Below are positions 1 through 7,488 of a stretch of 12,417 nucleotides of DNA, in pieces (within the stretch, counting starts at the first letter, position 1; the number at the start of each line of letters is the position of its first letter). The translations under genes were made by a program, and so were the position numbers. This stretch comes from Planctomycetota bacterium (GTDB lineage: Bacteria > Planctomycetota > UBA11346), in NCBI GenBank assembly GCA_024641365.1, contig JAHEDF010000060.1, positions 1 through 12,417 on the forward strand. Reading direction: 5' to 3'. The notes beneath the pieces were generated by a model. That model was not told the DNA's origin, did not search any database, and saw only the letters and a program-made list of their open reading frames with translations.

Positions 1-1
1 C

Positions 2-1747
2 GCGCCTGACGGTACTCCCTTAGCACTTGGCTATCATACCGGTCATTGGGAAGTCGCTTTATTAGTACAGGCCGCAGCAGAAGAATTGCGCGCTCATCAA
101 GTAATTCCGTTTGCTGGTTCGGTTACCGATCCGTGTGATGGCCGTTCACAAGGCACTACGGGAATGTTGGATAGCTTACCATATCGCAATGATGCAGCGA
201 TGGTATTACGCCGATTAATTCGTTCGTTACCAACACGCAAAGGGGTGCTCGGCATTGCCACCTGCGATAAAGGTGCGCCAGCAATGTTAATGGCGTTGGC
301 GGGCTGTCGTGATCAACCGGCAATATTTATTCCTGGTGGCGTAACATTGCCGCCCACGCATGGAGAAGATGCAGGAACCATTCAATCGATTGGTGCACGT
401 TACGCGCACGGTGCCATTACTTTAAAAGACGCAGCGGAAATGGGCTGTCGTGCTTGTGCAACACCTGGTGGTGGCTGTCAATTTTTAGGCACCGCTGCAA
501 CCATGCAAATAATCGGCGAAGCTTTAGGATTAGCTTTGCCACATGCGGCCCTTGCACCCAGTGGTCAAGCCGTGTGGTTAGAATTAGCGCGTGCCAGTGC
601 GCGCACATTATTATTTCAGCGTCAGATAGGCATGACGGCACAAGCTGTTTTGACGGATGATGCCATTCACAATGCCATGGCTGTTTATGCGGCAGTCGGA
701 GGCTCCACCAATGCGCTGCTCCATCTACCCGCCATAGCCCATGCAGCGGGTTTGTCGCGTCCTGACAAAGATAAATGGCTGTCTTTAATGTGTAAAGTAC
801 CGCGTTTGGTTGACGCGTTACCAAACGGTCCCAGCAATCACCCAACTGTACGAGTTTATTTAGCCGGTGGTGTGCCAGAAGTCATGTTGCATTTACGCGA
901 TTTGGGATTGTTAAAATTAGCAGCGAAGACAGCAACTGGACACTCATTAGAGGCTGTTTTGTCATGGTGGGAAAGCAGTGCACGTCGAGCGACGCTTCGT
1001 GCTCGTTTAGCTGCAGACAATATTAACCCTGATGATGTCATTATGGGGCCCAAACGAGCACGTGAACGTGGACTGACGGGAACCATTGCATTTTTATCGG
1101 GAAATTGTTGCCCAGATGGCGCAATTATTAAAGCAACAAGCATTGATCCCAGTGTGATTGATACCGATGGAGTGTATCGAAAAACGGGACCAGCTAAAGT
1201 ATTTATCCGAGAGCGTGATGCCGTTGCCGCCATTAAAGGGCTGTCCGATAATAAAATAGAACCAGGTGATATTATTGTGTTGTGCTGTGGGGGGCCAATG
1301 GGTACTGGAATGGAAGAAATTTATCAAATTACATCGGCGCTCAAACATATCGCATGGGGAAAACAGGTTGCGGTTATTACCGATGCGCGATTTAGCGGTG
1401 TCAGTACCGGGGCCTGTATTGGCCATATCGGACCGGAGGCATTGGCGGGTGGTCCTATTGGAAAATTGCGCGATGGCGATCGCATCCGCATTATTGTAGA
1501 CAGAAACACCCAAGCTGGGCGTGTAGATTTGGTCGGCGATGTGGTCGGGGAACACGGTGCAGACTGGGGTAATGCGGAATTGTTGCGGCGCGATTTACGC
1601 GCTGATTTAGCGCCTCATCCAGCCTTGCCAGCCGACACCAAGCTGTGGGCGGCGCTGCAACAATGCGGTGGCGGAACCTGGGGTGGCTGTGTGTACGACC
1701 CTGACGAAATAGCCTTTTCGCTATCCAGGGTTGCTGTTCCCAAATGA
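2..1747 (+). CDS. yjhG: YjhG/YagF-family sugar-acid (D-xylonate) dehydratase, 5' end cut off by the window
   Basis: This is a member of the IlvD/Edd dehydratase family, YjhG/YagF branch. The E. coli members dehydrate D-xylonate to 2-keto-3-deoxy-D-xylonate in the cytosol using an Fe-S cluster. The reading frame is open from base 2, giving 581 residues. By comparison with E. coli YjhG (655 aa, recalled sequence) about 75 N-terminal residues are missing, so the full protein would be of normal length. Numbering from the fragment's first codon, the three cluster-type cysteines are present: C45 in [14 protein letters not shown]88 in TCDKGAPA and C159 in the glycine-rich [10 protein letters not shown]. 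Other branch-specific stretches are [44 protein letters not shown] and, near the C-terminus, the [10 protein letters not shown] region. It ends at TGA 1745-1747 and the next gene follows after 45 bp. No sugar transporter, lactonase or aldolase is in view, so the substrate (xylonate or another aldonate) is inferred from family only. Confidence 0.93.
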   Translation, partial: APDGTPLALGYHTGHWEVALLVQAAAEELRAHQVIPFAGSVTDPCDGRSQGTTGMLDSLPYRNDAAMVLRRLIRSLPTRKGVLGIATCDKGAPAMLMALAGCRDQPAIFIPGGVTLPPTHGEDAGTIQSIGARYAHGAITLKDAAEMGCRACATPGGGCQFLGTAATMQIIGEALGLALPHAALAPSGQAVWLELARASARTLLFQRQIGMTAQAVLTDDAIHNAMAVYAAVGGSTNALLHLPAIAHAAGLSRPDKDKWLSLMCKVPRLVDALPNGPSNHPTVRVYLAGGVPEVMLHLRDLGLLKLAAKTATGHSLEAVLSWWESSARRATLRARLAADNINPDDVIMGPKRARERGLTGTIAFLSGNCCPDGAIIKATSIDPSVIDTDGVYRKTGPAKVFIRERDAVAAIKGLSDNKIEPGDIIVLCCGGPMGTGMEEIYQITSALKHIAWGKQVAVITDARFSGVSTGACIGHIGPEALAGGPIGKLRDGDRIRIIVDRNTQAGRVDLVGDVVGEHGADWGNAELLRRDLRADLAPHPALPADTKLWAALQQCGGGTWGGCVYDPDEIAFSLSRVAVPK

Positions 1748-1784
1748 GTACAAATATAACGCCACACACCACCAATGAGGATTT

Positions 1785-1790
1785 AGGGAG
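1785..1790 (+). promoter_or_regulatory. Close-set Shine-Dalgarno before the small GspE_N-like gene
   Basis: AGGGAG ends only 2 nt before the ATG at 1793. A second, weaker GAGG ends 12 nt before it. The in-frame TAG at 1784-1786 rules out any upstream start, so ATG 1793 is used despite the short spacing. The same 2-nt spacing recurs at the gene starting at 11235. Confidence 0.45.
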
Positions 1791-1792
1791 CG

Positions 1793-2053
1793 ATGAAATA
1801 TATTGAAACACCGCGTCTATTATCTGCGTTGGGACCACAACCTTTGTGGTTGATGTATAAATGCATCCCAGTGTGGGAAGAAGAAGAGGAATTATTTATC
1901 GTTGGCTGGCAGCAATTAGAAGAGCAAGCGATGGAAGACCTCGAATTAATGTTTGGCAAATCGGTGCGGCAAATTGGCACAGAGAAACAAGACGTGCTCG
2001 AAAGTCTAATTAAAAAATACGCTGCGGATCAACCTATTTCTGAGTTGTTGTAA
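1793..2053 (+). CDS. Small protein resembling a stand-alone GspE/MshE N-terminal domain
   Basis: This is an 86-residue protein with no signal peptide or membrane segment, so probably cytosolic. Its pattern resembles the second half of the N-terminal domain (T2SSE_N/MshEN type) of type II secretion and type IV pilus ATPases. It has a leucine-rich start (PRLLSALG), a predicted strand around residues 24-38 (CIPVW, five consecutive Glu, LFIVGW), a helix at about 42-54 (LEEQAMEDLELMF), a GKSVRQIGTEK strand-turn and a final helix ending in LIKKY (71-76). In the ATPases this corresponds to the 'iPl...l.va..dp.....dl....g..v......i..ai..yY' pattern. No Walker motifs follow, so this is an isolated domain. 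The ATG is the first possible start, because an in-frame TAG sits at 1784-1786. An AGGGAG lies only 2 nt upstream. It could be co-transcribed with the dehydratase. The gene looks real; the fold assignment is moderate and the function unknown. Confidence 0.68.
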   Translation: MKYIETPRLLSALGPQPLWLMYKCIPVWEEEEELFIVGWQQLEEQAMEDLELMFGKSVRQIGTEKQDVLESLIKKYAADQPISELL

Positions 2054-2075
2054 TTTGTTATAATTAATCGTTATG

Positions 2076-2090
2076 TGCCTTATTGAGGCA
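2076..2090. other. Small inverted repeat at a convergent gene junction
   Basis: TGCCT and AGGCA enclose the 5-nt loop TATTG, overlapping the stop codon of the propeller gene (2080-2082). The 26-bp gap between the two converging stop codons holds nothing else. A 5-bp stem without a following T-run on either strand is a weak candidate for a shared bidirectional terminator. Confidence 0.25.
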
Positions 2091-3291
2091 ACTGCACGCA
2101 GACAATTTGTCCCTTCGCATTTCGCGCATAGACAAGGCCATTACACAGCGTTGGAGTGGTCCATATTTTATCACCAATAATTTGTGCGCGAGCCAATTCT
2201 TTATAAGCAGAAGGATTTGCTTCAGCAATTATTAATTCGCCACTCAGGGACAGTATAACAAGTCGATCTCCTGCTAAAATTAACGAGCCACGGACAGCAG
2301 TGCTCCACAATTGTTTACCAGTGGCAATTTCTAGACAACCGAGGTGGCCGTCTTTTTTATTCACGCGCCCATTAAATCCATAAATATGGTCTTTGTAGAC
2401 CACCGAACTCGCTAAATGATTTCCTAACTCTTTATTATTCCACACTTCTTGTGGCTCGCCAGTTGTTGGTAAGGTAAATAAGGATGATCCTAAACCATGT
2501 CCGGTCGAAACAAATATGTGGTTATCAATAATTATTGGGTCTGGGGTATTTTCTCCAAAATTTGTTTTCCAGGGAATCGTCCACACGACGTTACCCGTTT
2601 TTTGTTCCACACCACTGAGTGCTGTTTCGCCAAACATGGCCAACATCGAAATATCGCCACGGGTAAATTGAACCGGGCTCGCGTAACCACTAGTGCCAAC
2701 GCCAGAATTCCACACAGCACTGCCGTCACTTGCTTGTAATGCCATGCCATTTTTCCCGACATTAAAATAAACGATGTTATCAATGATAAGTGCTGAACTT
2801 GCATAGCCCCATTTTGGACGTGTTGTGCCAGCCGCTACTACATCTCGTTGCCAACGCAGTTTTCCGGTTTCGGCATCAAGACATTGTGCGAGTCCTGCTT
2901 TACTTAAAATATAAACGGCACCATCACGCACGGTTGGCGTCGAACTCGGTCCACCGGGATAATATTTTGGATCCAATGGAGAATCATAGGTATAACGCCA
3001 CACCTCGGCGCCTGATTGCGCATCCAGACACCACAAGGTGTCTTTATCATTTTCATTTCCCAGCGTGTACAGTTTACCACCTGCAATCGATAGCCCCGAA
3101 TAACCAATGCCAACTTTTGCACTCCATAATTGTTTTGGCCCTGCTTCGGGCCAGCTGTGGGACCATGCAATTTCTGAGCTAATACCATTTCGTTGTGGAC
3201 CACGAAATTCTGGCCAGTCCGCTGCCCATGTGGTTGTCAGCGCTAATGCTAAGCAACCGACAGAAAGAATAGATTTTTGCGTATATTTCAT
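2080..3291 (-). CDS. Secreted PQQ-like beta-propeller repeat protein
   Basis: This is a 403-residue exported protein of the PQQ_2/BamB-like beta-propeller class. The start is placed at the ATG at 3291-3289; a TTG four codons earlier (3303) also opens the frame. From the ATG the N-terminus is an ideal signal peptide: MKYTQK, then a hydrophobic core ILSVGCLALAL, then TTTWAA before DWPEFRGPQRNG. Propeller-blade motifs of the type D-x-x-[TS]-G-x-x-x-W appear near residues 90-98 (DAQSGAEVW), 139-147 (DAETGKLRW), 188-194, 230-237 (QKTGNVVW) and 321-329 (IATGKQLW). The WPEFRGPxRNG opening is typical of large paralogous families in Verrucomicrobiota and Planctomycetota. The protein is periplasmic or surface-located by inference. 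It may act as a scaffold; the blade motif alone does not show PQQ binding, and no quinoprotein dehydrogenase residues are recognisable. No convincing ribosome binding site precedes it. It converges on the small gene to its left with a 26-bp gap. Confidence 0.9.
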   Translation of the reverse strand: MKYTQKSILSVGCLALALTTTWAADWPEFRGPQRNGISSEIAWSHSWPEAGPKQLWSAKVGIGYSGLSIAGGKLYTLGNENDKDTLWCLDAQSGAEVWRYTYDSPLDPKYYPGGPSSTPTVRDGAVYILSKAGLAQCLDAETGKLRWQRDVVAAGTTRPKWGYASSALIIDNIVYFNVGKNGMALQASDGSAVWNSGVGTSGYASPVQFTRGDISMLAMFGETALSGVEQKTGNVVWTIPWKTNFGENTPDPIIIDNHIFVSTGHGLGSSLFTLPTTGEPQEVWNNKELGNHLASSVVYKDHIYGFNGRVNKKDGHLGCLEIATGKQLWSTAVRGSLILAGDRLVILSLSGELIIAEANPSAYKELARAQIIGDKIWTTPTLCNGLVYARNAKGQIVCVQLPQ

Positions 3292-3410
3292 GTGGAGTGC
3301 CAAGGTTTGCTGTAGAAGGCGTGTTTCGATTTAGGAATACGCGTCAAGGGCAGATACGCTGTTAGGTGCTTGGGCGTAGCGCAGTTGCGGTATGCGCAAT
3401 TCATCGCAGC
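3292..3410. promoter_or_regulatory. Divergent intergenic region between the propeller gene and aroB
   Basis: These 119 bp must hold the promoters for both flanking genes, which point away from each other. I find no convincing -35/-10 pair on either strand. The only structure seen is the hairpin at 3383-3401. If aroB starts at the in-frame GTG 3366, the right third would be coding. Confidence 0.5.
3383..3401 (+). promoter_or_regulatory. Small hairpin just upstream of the aroB start
   Basis: AGTTGCG and CGCAATT can pair (seven pairs, one of them G-U) around the loop GTATG. The structure ends 9 nt before the aroB ATG, where the ribosome site would lie. A stem this short can occur by chance. It resembles, in sequence (TTGCG...CGCAA) and position, the stronger hairpin before the phosphatase gene. 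Confidence 0.3.
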
Positions 3411-4538
3411 ATGGCGGATGTGAATACAAAACAAACAACGCATCGTGTCGATGTTTCACTTGGTGAACGTAGTTATTCCATTCACATAGGTGCCGGATTA
3501 ATCACAAATGCTGGCACATTGATTGCGCCGCATATCGGCAATGGCAAAGCATTAATTATCGCCGATGCAACCGTAGCCCAGCATCATGCGGCCAGTTTAA
3601 CCACATCGTTACAGCAAGCGGGCATCAAGCACGCTCTGGTTACGTTTCCTGCTGGTGAGCCCCATAAATCATTACAGACGGCAGATATTTTATGGCAGGC
3701 TTGTGCAGCAAACCACATTGATCGCTCAGGTGCCATTATTGCACTTGGTGGTGGTGTCAGTGGCGATTTAGCAGGATTTGTTGCCGCAGGTTGGATGCGC
3801 GGCATTACTTTTATTCAAATTCCGACAACGCTGTTAGCAATGGTCGATTCGAGTGTTGGTGGAAAAACTGGCGTCAATAGTGCTGCGGGAAAAAATTTAA
3901 TTGGCGCATTTAAACAACCGCGTTGTGTGGTCATTGATCCGTTATTAATGCAAACCATGGATAAACGAGAATATCGTGCGGGATTAGCGGAAGTTTTAAA
4001 ATATGGCGTCATTAAAGAGACAGAATTTTTTACCTGGCAAGAACAACATGCCGATGCATTAGCAGCAGGTGATGCCGACGCAGTGGCTTATGCCGTAGCA
4101 GCAAGTTGCCGCATAAAAGCGTGGTATGTCAGTGAAGATGAAACGGAGCAAGGAGTTCGCGCACATTTAAATTATGGGCATACATTCGGCCATGCATTAG
4201 AACGCGAAACAAAATATAAAACCTATTTACATGGCGAAGCTGTGGGCATTGGCATGCGTATGGCGGCGCAATTGGCACGTGGTCTTGGATTCTTGCAGGA
4301 TACGCAATTAATTGAGCGACAAGACGCATTGCTACAACGCTATCAATTACCATTGACGCATCACTGCGACAATAAAGAGGAATTAGCGAAAACGCTCACT
4401 GGACATTGTTTGTTAGACAAAAAAGTAGCGTCCGGCCGCATGCGCTTTGTTGTACCGACAAAATTAGGTCAGGTGGAAACAAAAATTATTGACGATCATG
4501 CTGCCGTAACGAAGGCATTTGCTACAGCACTCACATAA
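3411..4538 (+). CDS. aroB: 3-dehydroquinate synthase
   Basis: AroB catalyses the second step of the shikimate pathway, converting DAHP to 3-dehydroquinate with NAD and a divalent metal in the cytosol. The product is 375 aa, close to the family length. NAD-binding and active-site motifs are all visible: PAGEPHKS (80-87), ALGGGVSGDLAGF (111-123), IPTTLLAMVDSSVGGKTGVN (137-156), GKNLIGAFKQP (160-170) and GLAEVLKYG (191-199). The metal ligands are E194, H257 (in NYGHTFGH) and H274 (in LHGEAVGIGM). Their spacing is identical to E. coli E184, H247 and H264. The ATG at 3411 is chosen because it leaves a short natural leader before the conserved RVDVSLGERSY strand; an in-frame GTG at 3366 would add 15 residues without family support. 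There is no good Shine-Dalgarno, and a small hairpin lies just upstream. The gene is divergent from the propeller gene and convergent with ppc. It is not in an aromatic-amino-acid operon within the window. Confidence 0.97.
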   Translation: MADVNTKQTTHRVDVSLGERSYSIHIGAGLITNAGTLIAPHIGNGKALIIADATVAQHHAASLTTSLQQAGIKHALVTFPAGEPHKSLQTADILWQACAANHIDRSGAIIALGGGVSGDLAGFVAAGWMRGITFIQIPTTLLAMVDSSVGGKTGVNSAAGKNLIGAFKQPRCVVIDPLLMQTMDKREYRAGLAEVLKYGVIKETEFFTWQEQHADALAAGDADAVAYAVAASCRIKAWYVSEDETEQGVRAHLNYGHTFGHALERETKYKTYLHGEAVGIGMRMAAQLARGLGFLQDTQLIERQDALLQRYQLPLTHHCDNKEELAKTLTGHCLLDKKVASGRMRFVVPTKLGQVETKIIDDHAAVTKAFATALT

Positions 4539-4567
4539 TTAGTACCTTTGTCGTAAACCAAAAATAA

Positions 4568-7345
4568 TTAACCGGTCGTACGCAGGCCGCTCGCAATGGC
4601 ATTAATGGTCAACAGCAATGATGGTAATAATGCGTCTGCTGCTTGTTGATCACCAGCGCTACGCAAACTGCGCCAACGTCGCAACATATTGACTTGGTGT
4701 TTATGGAGTGTGCGCAACCCTGATTCGCGCAGTTCTAAAGTACGATGCATACGAGGACGACGTTCTTTAACCGGAGAACCAAATGCTAAATCTAACATGC
4801 GGGAAGTGCGTTCATATTCTTCTTTAATGCGACCAAAAATAGCATCACGCACGCTTACGTCGCTTACCAACGAGGCGTATTCGCTCATTATTTCTAAACT
4901 AGCGGATGCTAAATTAGTTTCGACATTGGTTAGGACATAACGCAGGAACGGCCAACTATGCGCTTGTTCTGCAAAAGTGGCGAAAGCCGTTTTATCGCGG
5001 TGCAGTAATGCCTCGAGCGCTGTACCCAATCCGTACCAGCCTGGTAAATAATGGCGTGATTGATTCCAGCTAAAGACCCATGGTATAGCACGTAAGTCAC
5101 CAAGGGTACGTTGACCTGAACGACGCGATGGACGCGAACCGATGGCAGCATTTTCAACAGCGTCAATTGGTGTTGCTTCACTAAAATAGGCAATGAAATT
5201 TTTATCATTTAATAAAGTTTCATAAGCCTCTTGGCTACGTGCTGATAATTCTTCAACCAGAGGATGATATTCGACGTATCCGGGACGTGCGCCACGATGT
5301 TTGAGCGTAGTAGCTGTCGTACCAGCTAATAATAATTCTAAGTTATAAGTTGCGGTAATTAAATTCGCATATTTTTGCGCAATGCTTTCGCCTTGCTCGG
5401 TAACACGTAAATTACCAGTTAGCGATTCATGCGGGAGTGCTTCTAAAAAGCGATGTGTTGGTCCAGCGCCACGACTCACCGTGCCGCCGCGACCATGGAA
5501 AAAACGCAAATCAACGCCGCATTCTTGTGCAACGATGGATAAGACATGTTGCGCACGATGGAGGCCCCATTGACTGGCCAAAATTCCACCATCTTTGCAA
5601 CTATCGCTATAGCCCAACATGATTTGCTGCACGGGGCGTTCGTAGCCATGTAATTGTTGCTGCAATAATAAACTGCGCCTAGTGACGGGGTGACGTAAGA
5701 AGGTGCGTACTAAATCAGCCGAACCCTCTAAGTCGGCAATGGTTTCAAATAACGGCACTACTGGCAGCATACTGGCTAGGCCACTATCACCACTTTTGGG
5801 ATCTTCCCATAAACGGACGATCCCTGTTTCTCGCGCTAACACATAGACAGCCATTAAATCAGATAAACGACGTGTCATGCTGACAATTAATGCGCCAACG
5901 CCATGAACGCCGTGATTATCGATGTGCTGCGATACGACTCGTAAACAGCTTAATACTTTAGTGGCTTCGTCACCTAATTCAGCATGTGGATGCGCTAAAG
6001 GCCGTGGCGATCGCAGTTCGCTATCAAGTAAAGCCACGCGATCTTTTTCACTCCAGGTTGGCAATGAATTCGCTCCAATGCCTGCGGCGGTTAATAATTG
6101 TGCAACCGCCTGTTCATGCACGGAGCTGTTTTGACGAATATCTAAATTCGCTAAATGAAAACCAAGTTGTTCAACGGCACGTGCAATTGGGGTCACATCA
6201 CCGTCTACTAAACGTTGCGCACCAATTTGTAATAAAGATTTACTCAATAATGCTAAATCAGCGCTTAGGTCATTCGGGTGCCGATACATGTACGCATCTT
6301 GTTGAGCACTGCTATCTGGCAGGCGTGCTAACATTAAGCCGACAAATTGACGCCATGGTTCACCAACATTTCGTTTAATAGTGCGAGCGCCACTATCTCC
6401 CATGATTTCTGCCATTTTTGAAATGGCATTTTCAAATTCAGCAGGGGGCGGCTGCAAACGACCTGACAAGCTGAGTTTTTCTGCCAGACGTCGTAAGTGA
6501 GCGCGATGTACTAACATCGCTGTTTTTCGTAATTCTTTTAATGTTGTCTCAGTAACTTCAGCGGTGACAAATGGATGACCGTCGCGATCTCCACCAACCC
6601 AAGTGCCAAAGGTTAATTTTGGCATTTTCCCAGGACCATTAATTAATTCAGGGTCAAGGCCAACTTCTCGCCATGCTAATCGTAAGCGATCGTCTAATCG
6701 TGGTAATGCTTCGGGGAATACCTCACGTAAATAACGTAACACACCGCGACGTTCACTGGTAATGTCTGGCTTTTGTAAACGTTGCTCACCAGTGCGCCAT
6801 AAACGCTCAAGTGCTAATTTAACTTCATCACGAATGGACTGTTGCTCTGCCGGAGTCCACATTTGGTTTTCACGTTTAACCAATAATAAATATAAATGGC
6901 GATGTTGCTCTAATACCGTTGAGCGTTTTGCTTCTGTTGGATGTGCCGTCAGCACTGGTTCTACACGAATATGGCGAATGGTTTCTGCAATTTGTTCAGG
7001 AGTAAAACCATTATCTAATAATTGACGTAAATTCTGTCCCCATAATCCCGGCTCACGAATTAAACTCTCACTGGATTCTCGACGGCGACGTGCTTGTGCC
7101 GCAGAGTTTTCTTCAACCATATTTAATAATTGAAAAGCAATTGAAATAACTTGAACATCACGCTCGCTCAGCTCAATGGCGGGATCATTTTTATTGCCTG
7201 GATCAATCCAGGGGAGACGTTTAATTAATGAGGTCTCACCTAATTCTTCTAAGACTTCTTTAAGACAGGTTACAATAAAACCGAGATCAACGTCAATCTT
7301 GGTAAATGCAAAATCGAGTACGTTCTGCTGCGTCATGGTATCCAT
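4568..7345 (-). CDS. ppc: Phosphoenolpyruvate carboxylase
   Basis: This cytosolic anaplerotic enzyme makes oxaloacetate from PEP and bicarbonate. From the ATG at 7345 the product is 925 aa, normal for the family. Catalytic motifs in order are VLTAHPTEAKRST (catalytic H135), WVGGDRDGHPFVTAE (250-264; the usual GGDRDGNP has H257 for Asn), LGYSDSCKDGG (K584), FHGRGGTVSRGAGP (R619, R625), LRVTEQGESIAQKYA (646-660), GSRPSRR (736-742) and LRAIPWVFSWNQSR (751-764). The C-terminus is GLRTTG where E. coli has GMRNTG. Of the four residues that bind the inhibitor aspartate in E. coli, R587 and R832 are kept (R625, R873), but K773 is Ser (S814) and N881 is Thr (T923). The start is uncertain: ATGs at 7336, 7345, 7390 and 7450 are in frame and none has a clear ribosome site. 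The shorter ones fit the family, whose homology begins near DVDLGFIV. It converges on aroB with a 29-bp gap and is divergent from the phosphatase gene. Confidence 0.96.
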   Translation of the reverse strand: MDTMTQQNVLDFAFTKIDVDLGFIVTCLKEVLEELGETSLIKRLPWIDPGNKNDPAIELSERDVQVISIAFQLLNMVEENSAAQARRRRESSESLIREPGLWGQNLRQLLDNGFTPEQIAETIRHIRVEPVLTAHPTEAKRSTVLEQHRHLYLLLVKRENQMWTPAEQQSIRDEVKLALERLWRTGEQRLQKPDITSERRGVLRYLREVFPEALPRLDDRLRLAWREVGLDPELINGPGKMPKLTFGTWVGGDRDGHPFVTAEVTETTLKELRKTAMLVHRAHLRRLAEKLSLSGRLQPPPAEFENAISKMAEIMGDSGARTIKRNVGEPWRQFVGLMLARLPDSSAQQDAYMYRHPNDLSADLALLSKSLLQIGAQRLVDGDVTPIARAVEQLGFHLANLDIRQNSSVHEQAVAQLLTAAGIGANSLPTWSEKDRVALLDSELRSPRPLAHPHAELGDEATKVLSCLRVVSQHIDNHGVHGVGALIVSMTRRLSDLMAVYVLARETGIVRLWEDPKSGDSGLASMLPVVPLFETIADLEGSADLVRTFLRHPVTRRSLLLQQQLHGYERPVQQIMLGYSDSCKDGGILASQWGLHRAQHVLSIVAQECGVDLRFFHGRGGTVSRGAGPTHRFLEALPHESLTGNLRVTEQGESIAQKYANLITATYNLELLLAGTTATTLKHRGARPGYVEYHPLVEELSARSQEAYETLLNDKNFIAYFSEATPIDAVENAAIGSRPSRRSGQRTLGDLRAIPWVFSWNQSRHYLPGWYGLGTALEALLHRDKTAFATFAEQAHSWPFLRYVLTNVETNLASASLEIMSEYASLVSDVSVRDAIFGRIKEEYERTSRMLDLAFGSPVKERRPRMHRTLELRESGLRTLHKHQVNMLRRWRSLRSAGDQQAADALLPSLLLTINAIASGLRTTG

Positions 7346-7392
7346 CCGGCTCGAGAGGGTTGTAAAACCAAGCGCTACCGCAAGTCGCATTC

Positions 7393-7465
7393 TGTGGTGA
7401 GCAACGGTGTTGTGGAAAATGTTGTGGTGCCATGTTGCGAATTGTCGCATTGCGCAGCGCTGTGG
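7393..7465 (+). repeat. Four TGTGG repeats in the divergent promoter region
   Basis: TGTGG occurs at 7393, 7411, 7423 and 7461. The first and third copies are extended to TGTGGTG and lie exactly 30 nt apart; the second and third are both preceded by GT (GTTGTGG). Such clustered short direct repeats can be regulator binding sites, but the motif is short and no known operator is recognised. Confidence 0.35.
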
Positions 7466-7482
7466 TTACGCACAGTGCGCAA
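7450..7482 (+). promoter_or_regulatory. Interrupted 12-bp stem-loop in the phosphatase leader
   Basis: TTGCGCA (7450-7456) pairs with TGCGCAA (7476-7482), and CTGTG (7460-7464) pairs with CACAG (7471-7475). A 3-nt bulge GCG separates the two stems on the left side and the loop is the 6 nt GTTACG. The structure ends 6 nt before the ATG at 7489, in the place of a ribosome binding site, which is otherwise missing. It could act as an RNA structure controlling initiation or as a protein operator on DNA. Confidence 0.5.
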
Positions 7483-7488
7483 GCCGCG

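Larger units (their letters stand above)
7346..7488. promoter_or_regulatory. Divergent intergenic region between ppc and the phosphatase operon
   Basis: These 143 bp separate the preferred starts of ppc (minus) and the phosphatase gene (plus) and should carry both promoters. I find no strong sigma-70-type pair on either strand. The region holds four TGTGG pentamers and the interrupted stem at 7450-7482. Alternative starts (7390 or 7450 for ppc, 7432 for the phosphatase) would make parts of it coding. Confidence 0.55.

Noticed and set aside
417..845. Minus-strand open frame of 142 codons inside the dehydratase gene
   Set aside because: It lies fully opposite a strongly conserved dehydratase and shows no family motif, so it is a shadow.
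1094..1555. Minus-strand open frame of 153 codons inside the dehydratase gene
   Set aside because: Antisense to the conserved dehydratase C-terminal half with no recognisable domain.
4539..4567. Possible bidirectional terminator between aroB and ppc
   Set aside because: The 29-bp A/T-rich gap has no inverted repeat I can find.
7369..7389. Shared TTGCGGTA between the ppc leader (minus strand) and the aroB leader (plus strand)
   Set aside because: An 8-nt match in about 12 kb is expected by chance, and in ppc it would be coding if the start at 7390 is used.
7346..7450. N-terminal extension of PEP carboxylase to the ATG at 7450
   Set aside because: The added 35 residues have no PEPC similarity and would overlap the divergent promoter region; the shorter starts fit the family length.
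7432..7488. Upstream ATG extending the phosphatase by 19 residues
   Set aside because: Family members begin immediately before the DIHTH motif, the extension resembles nothing in the family, and it would bury the stem-loop.
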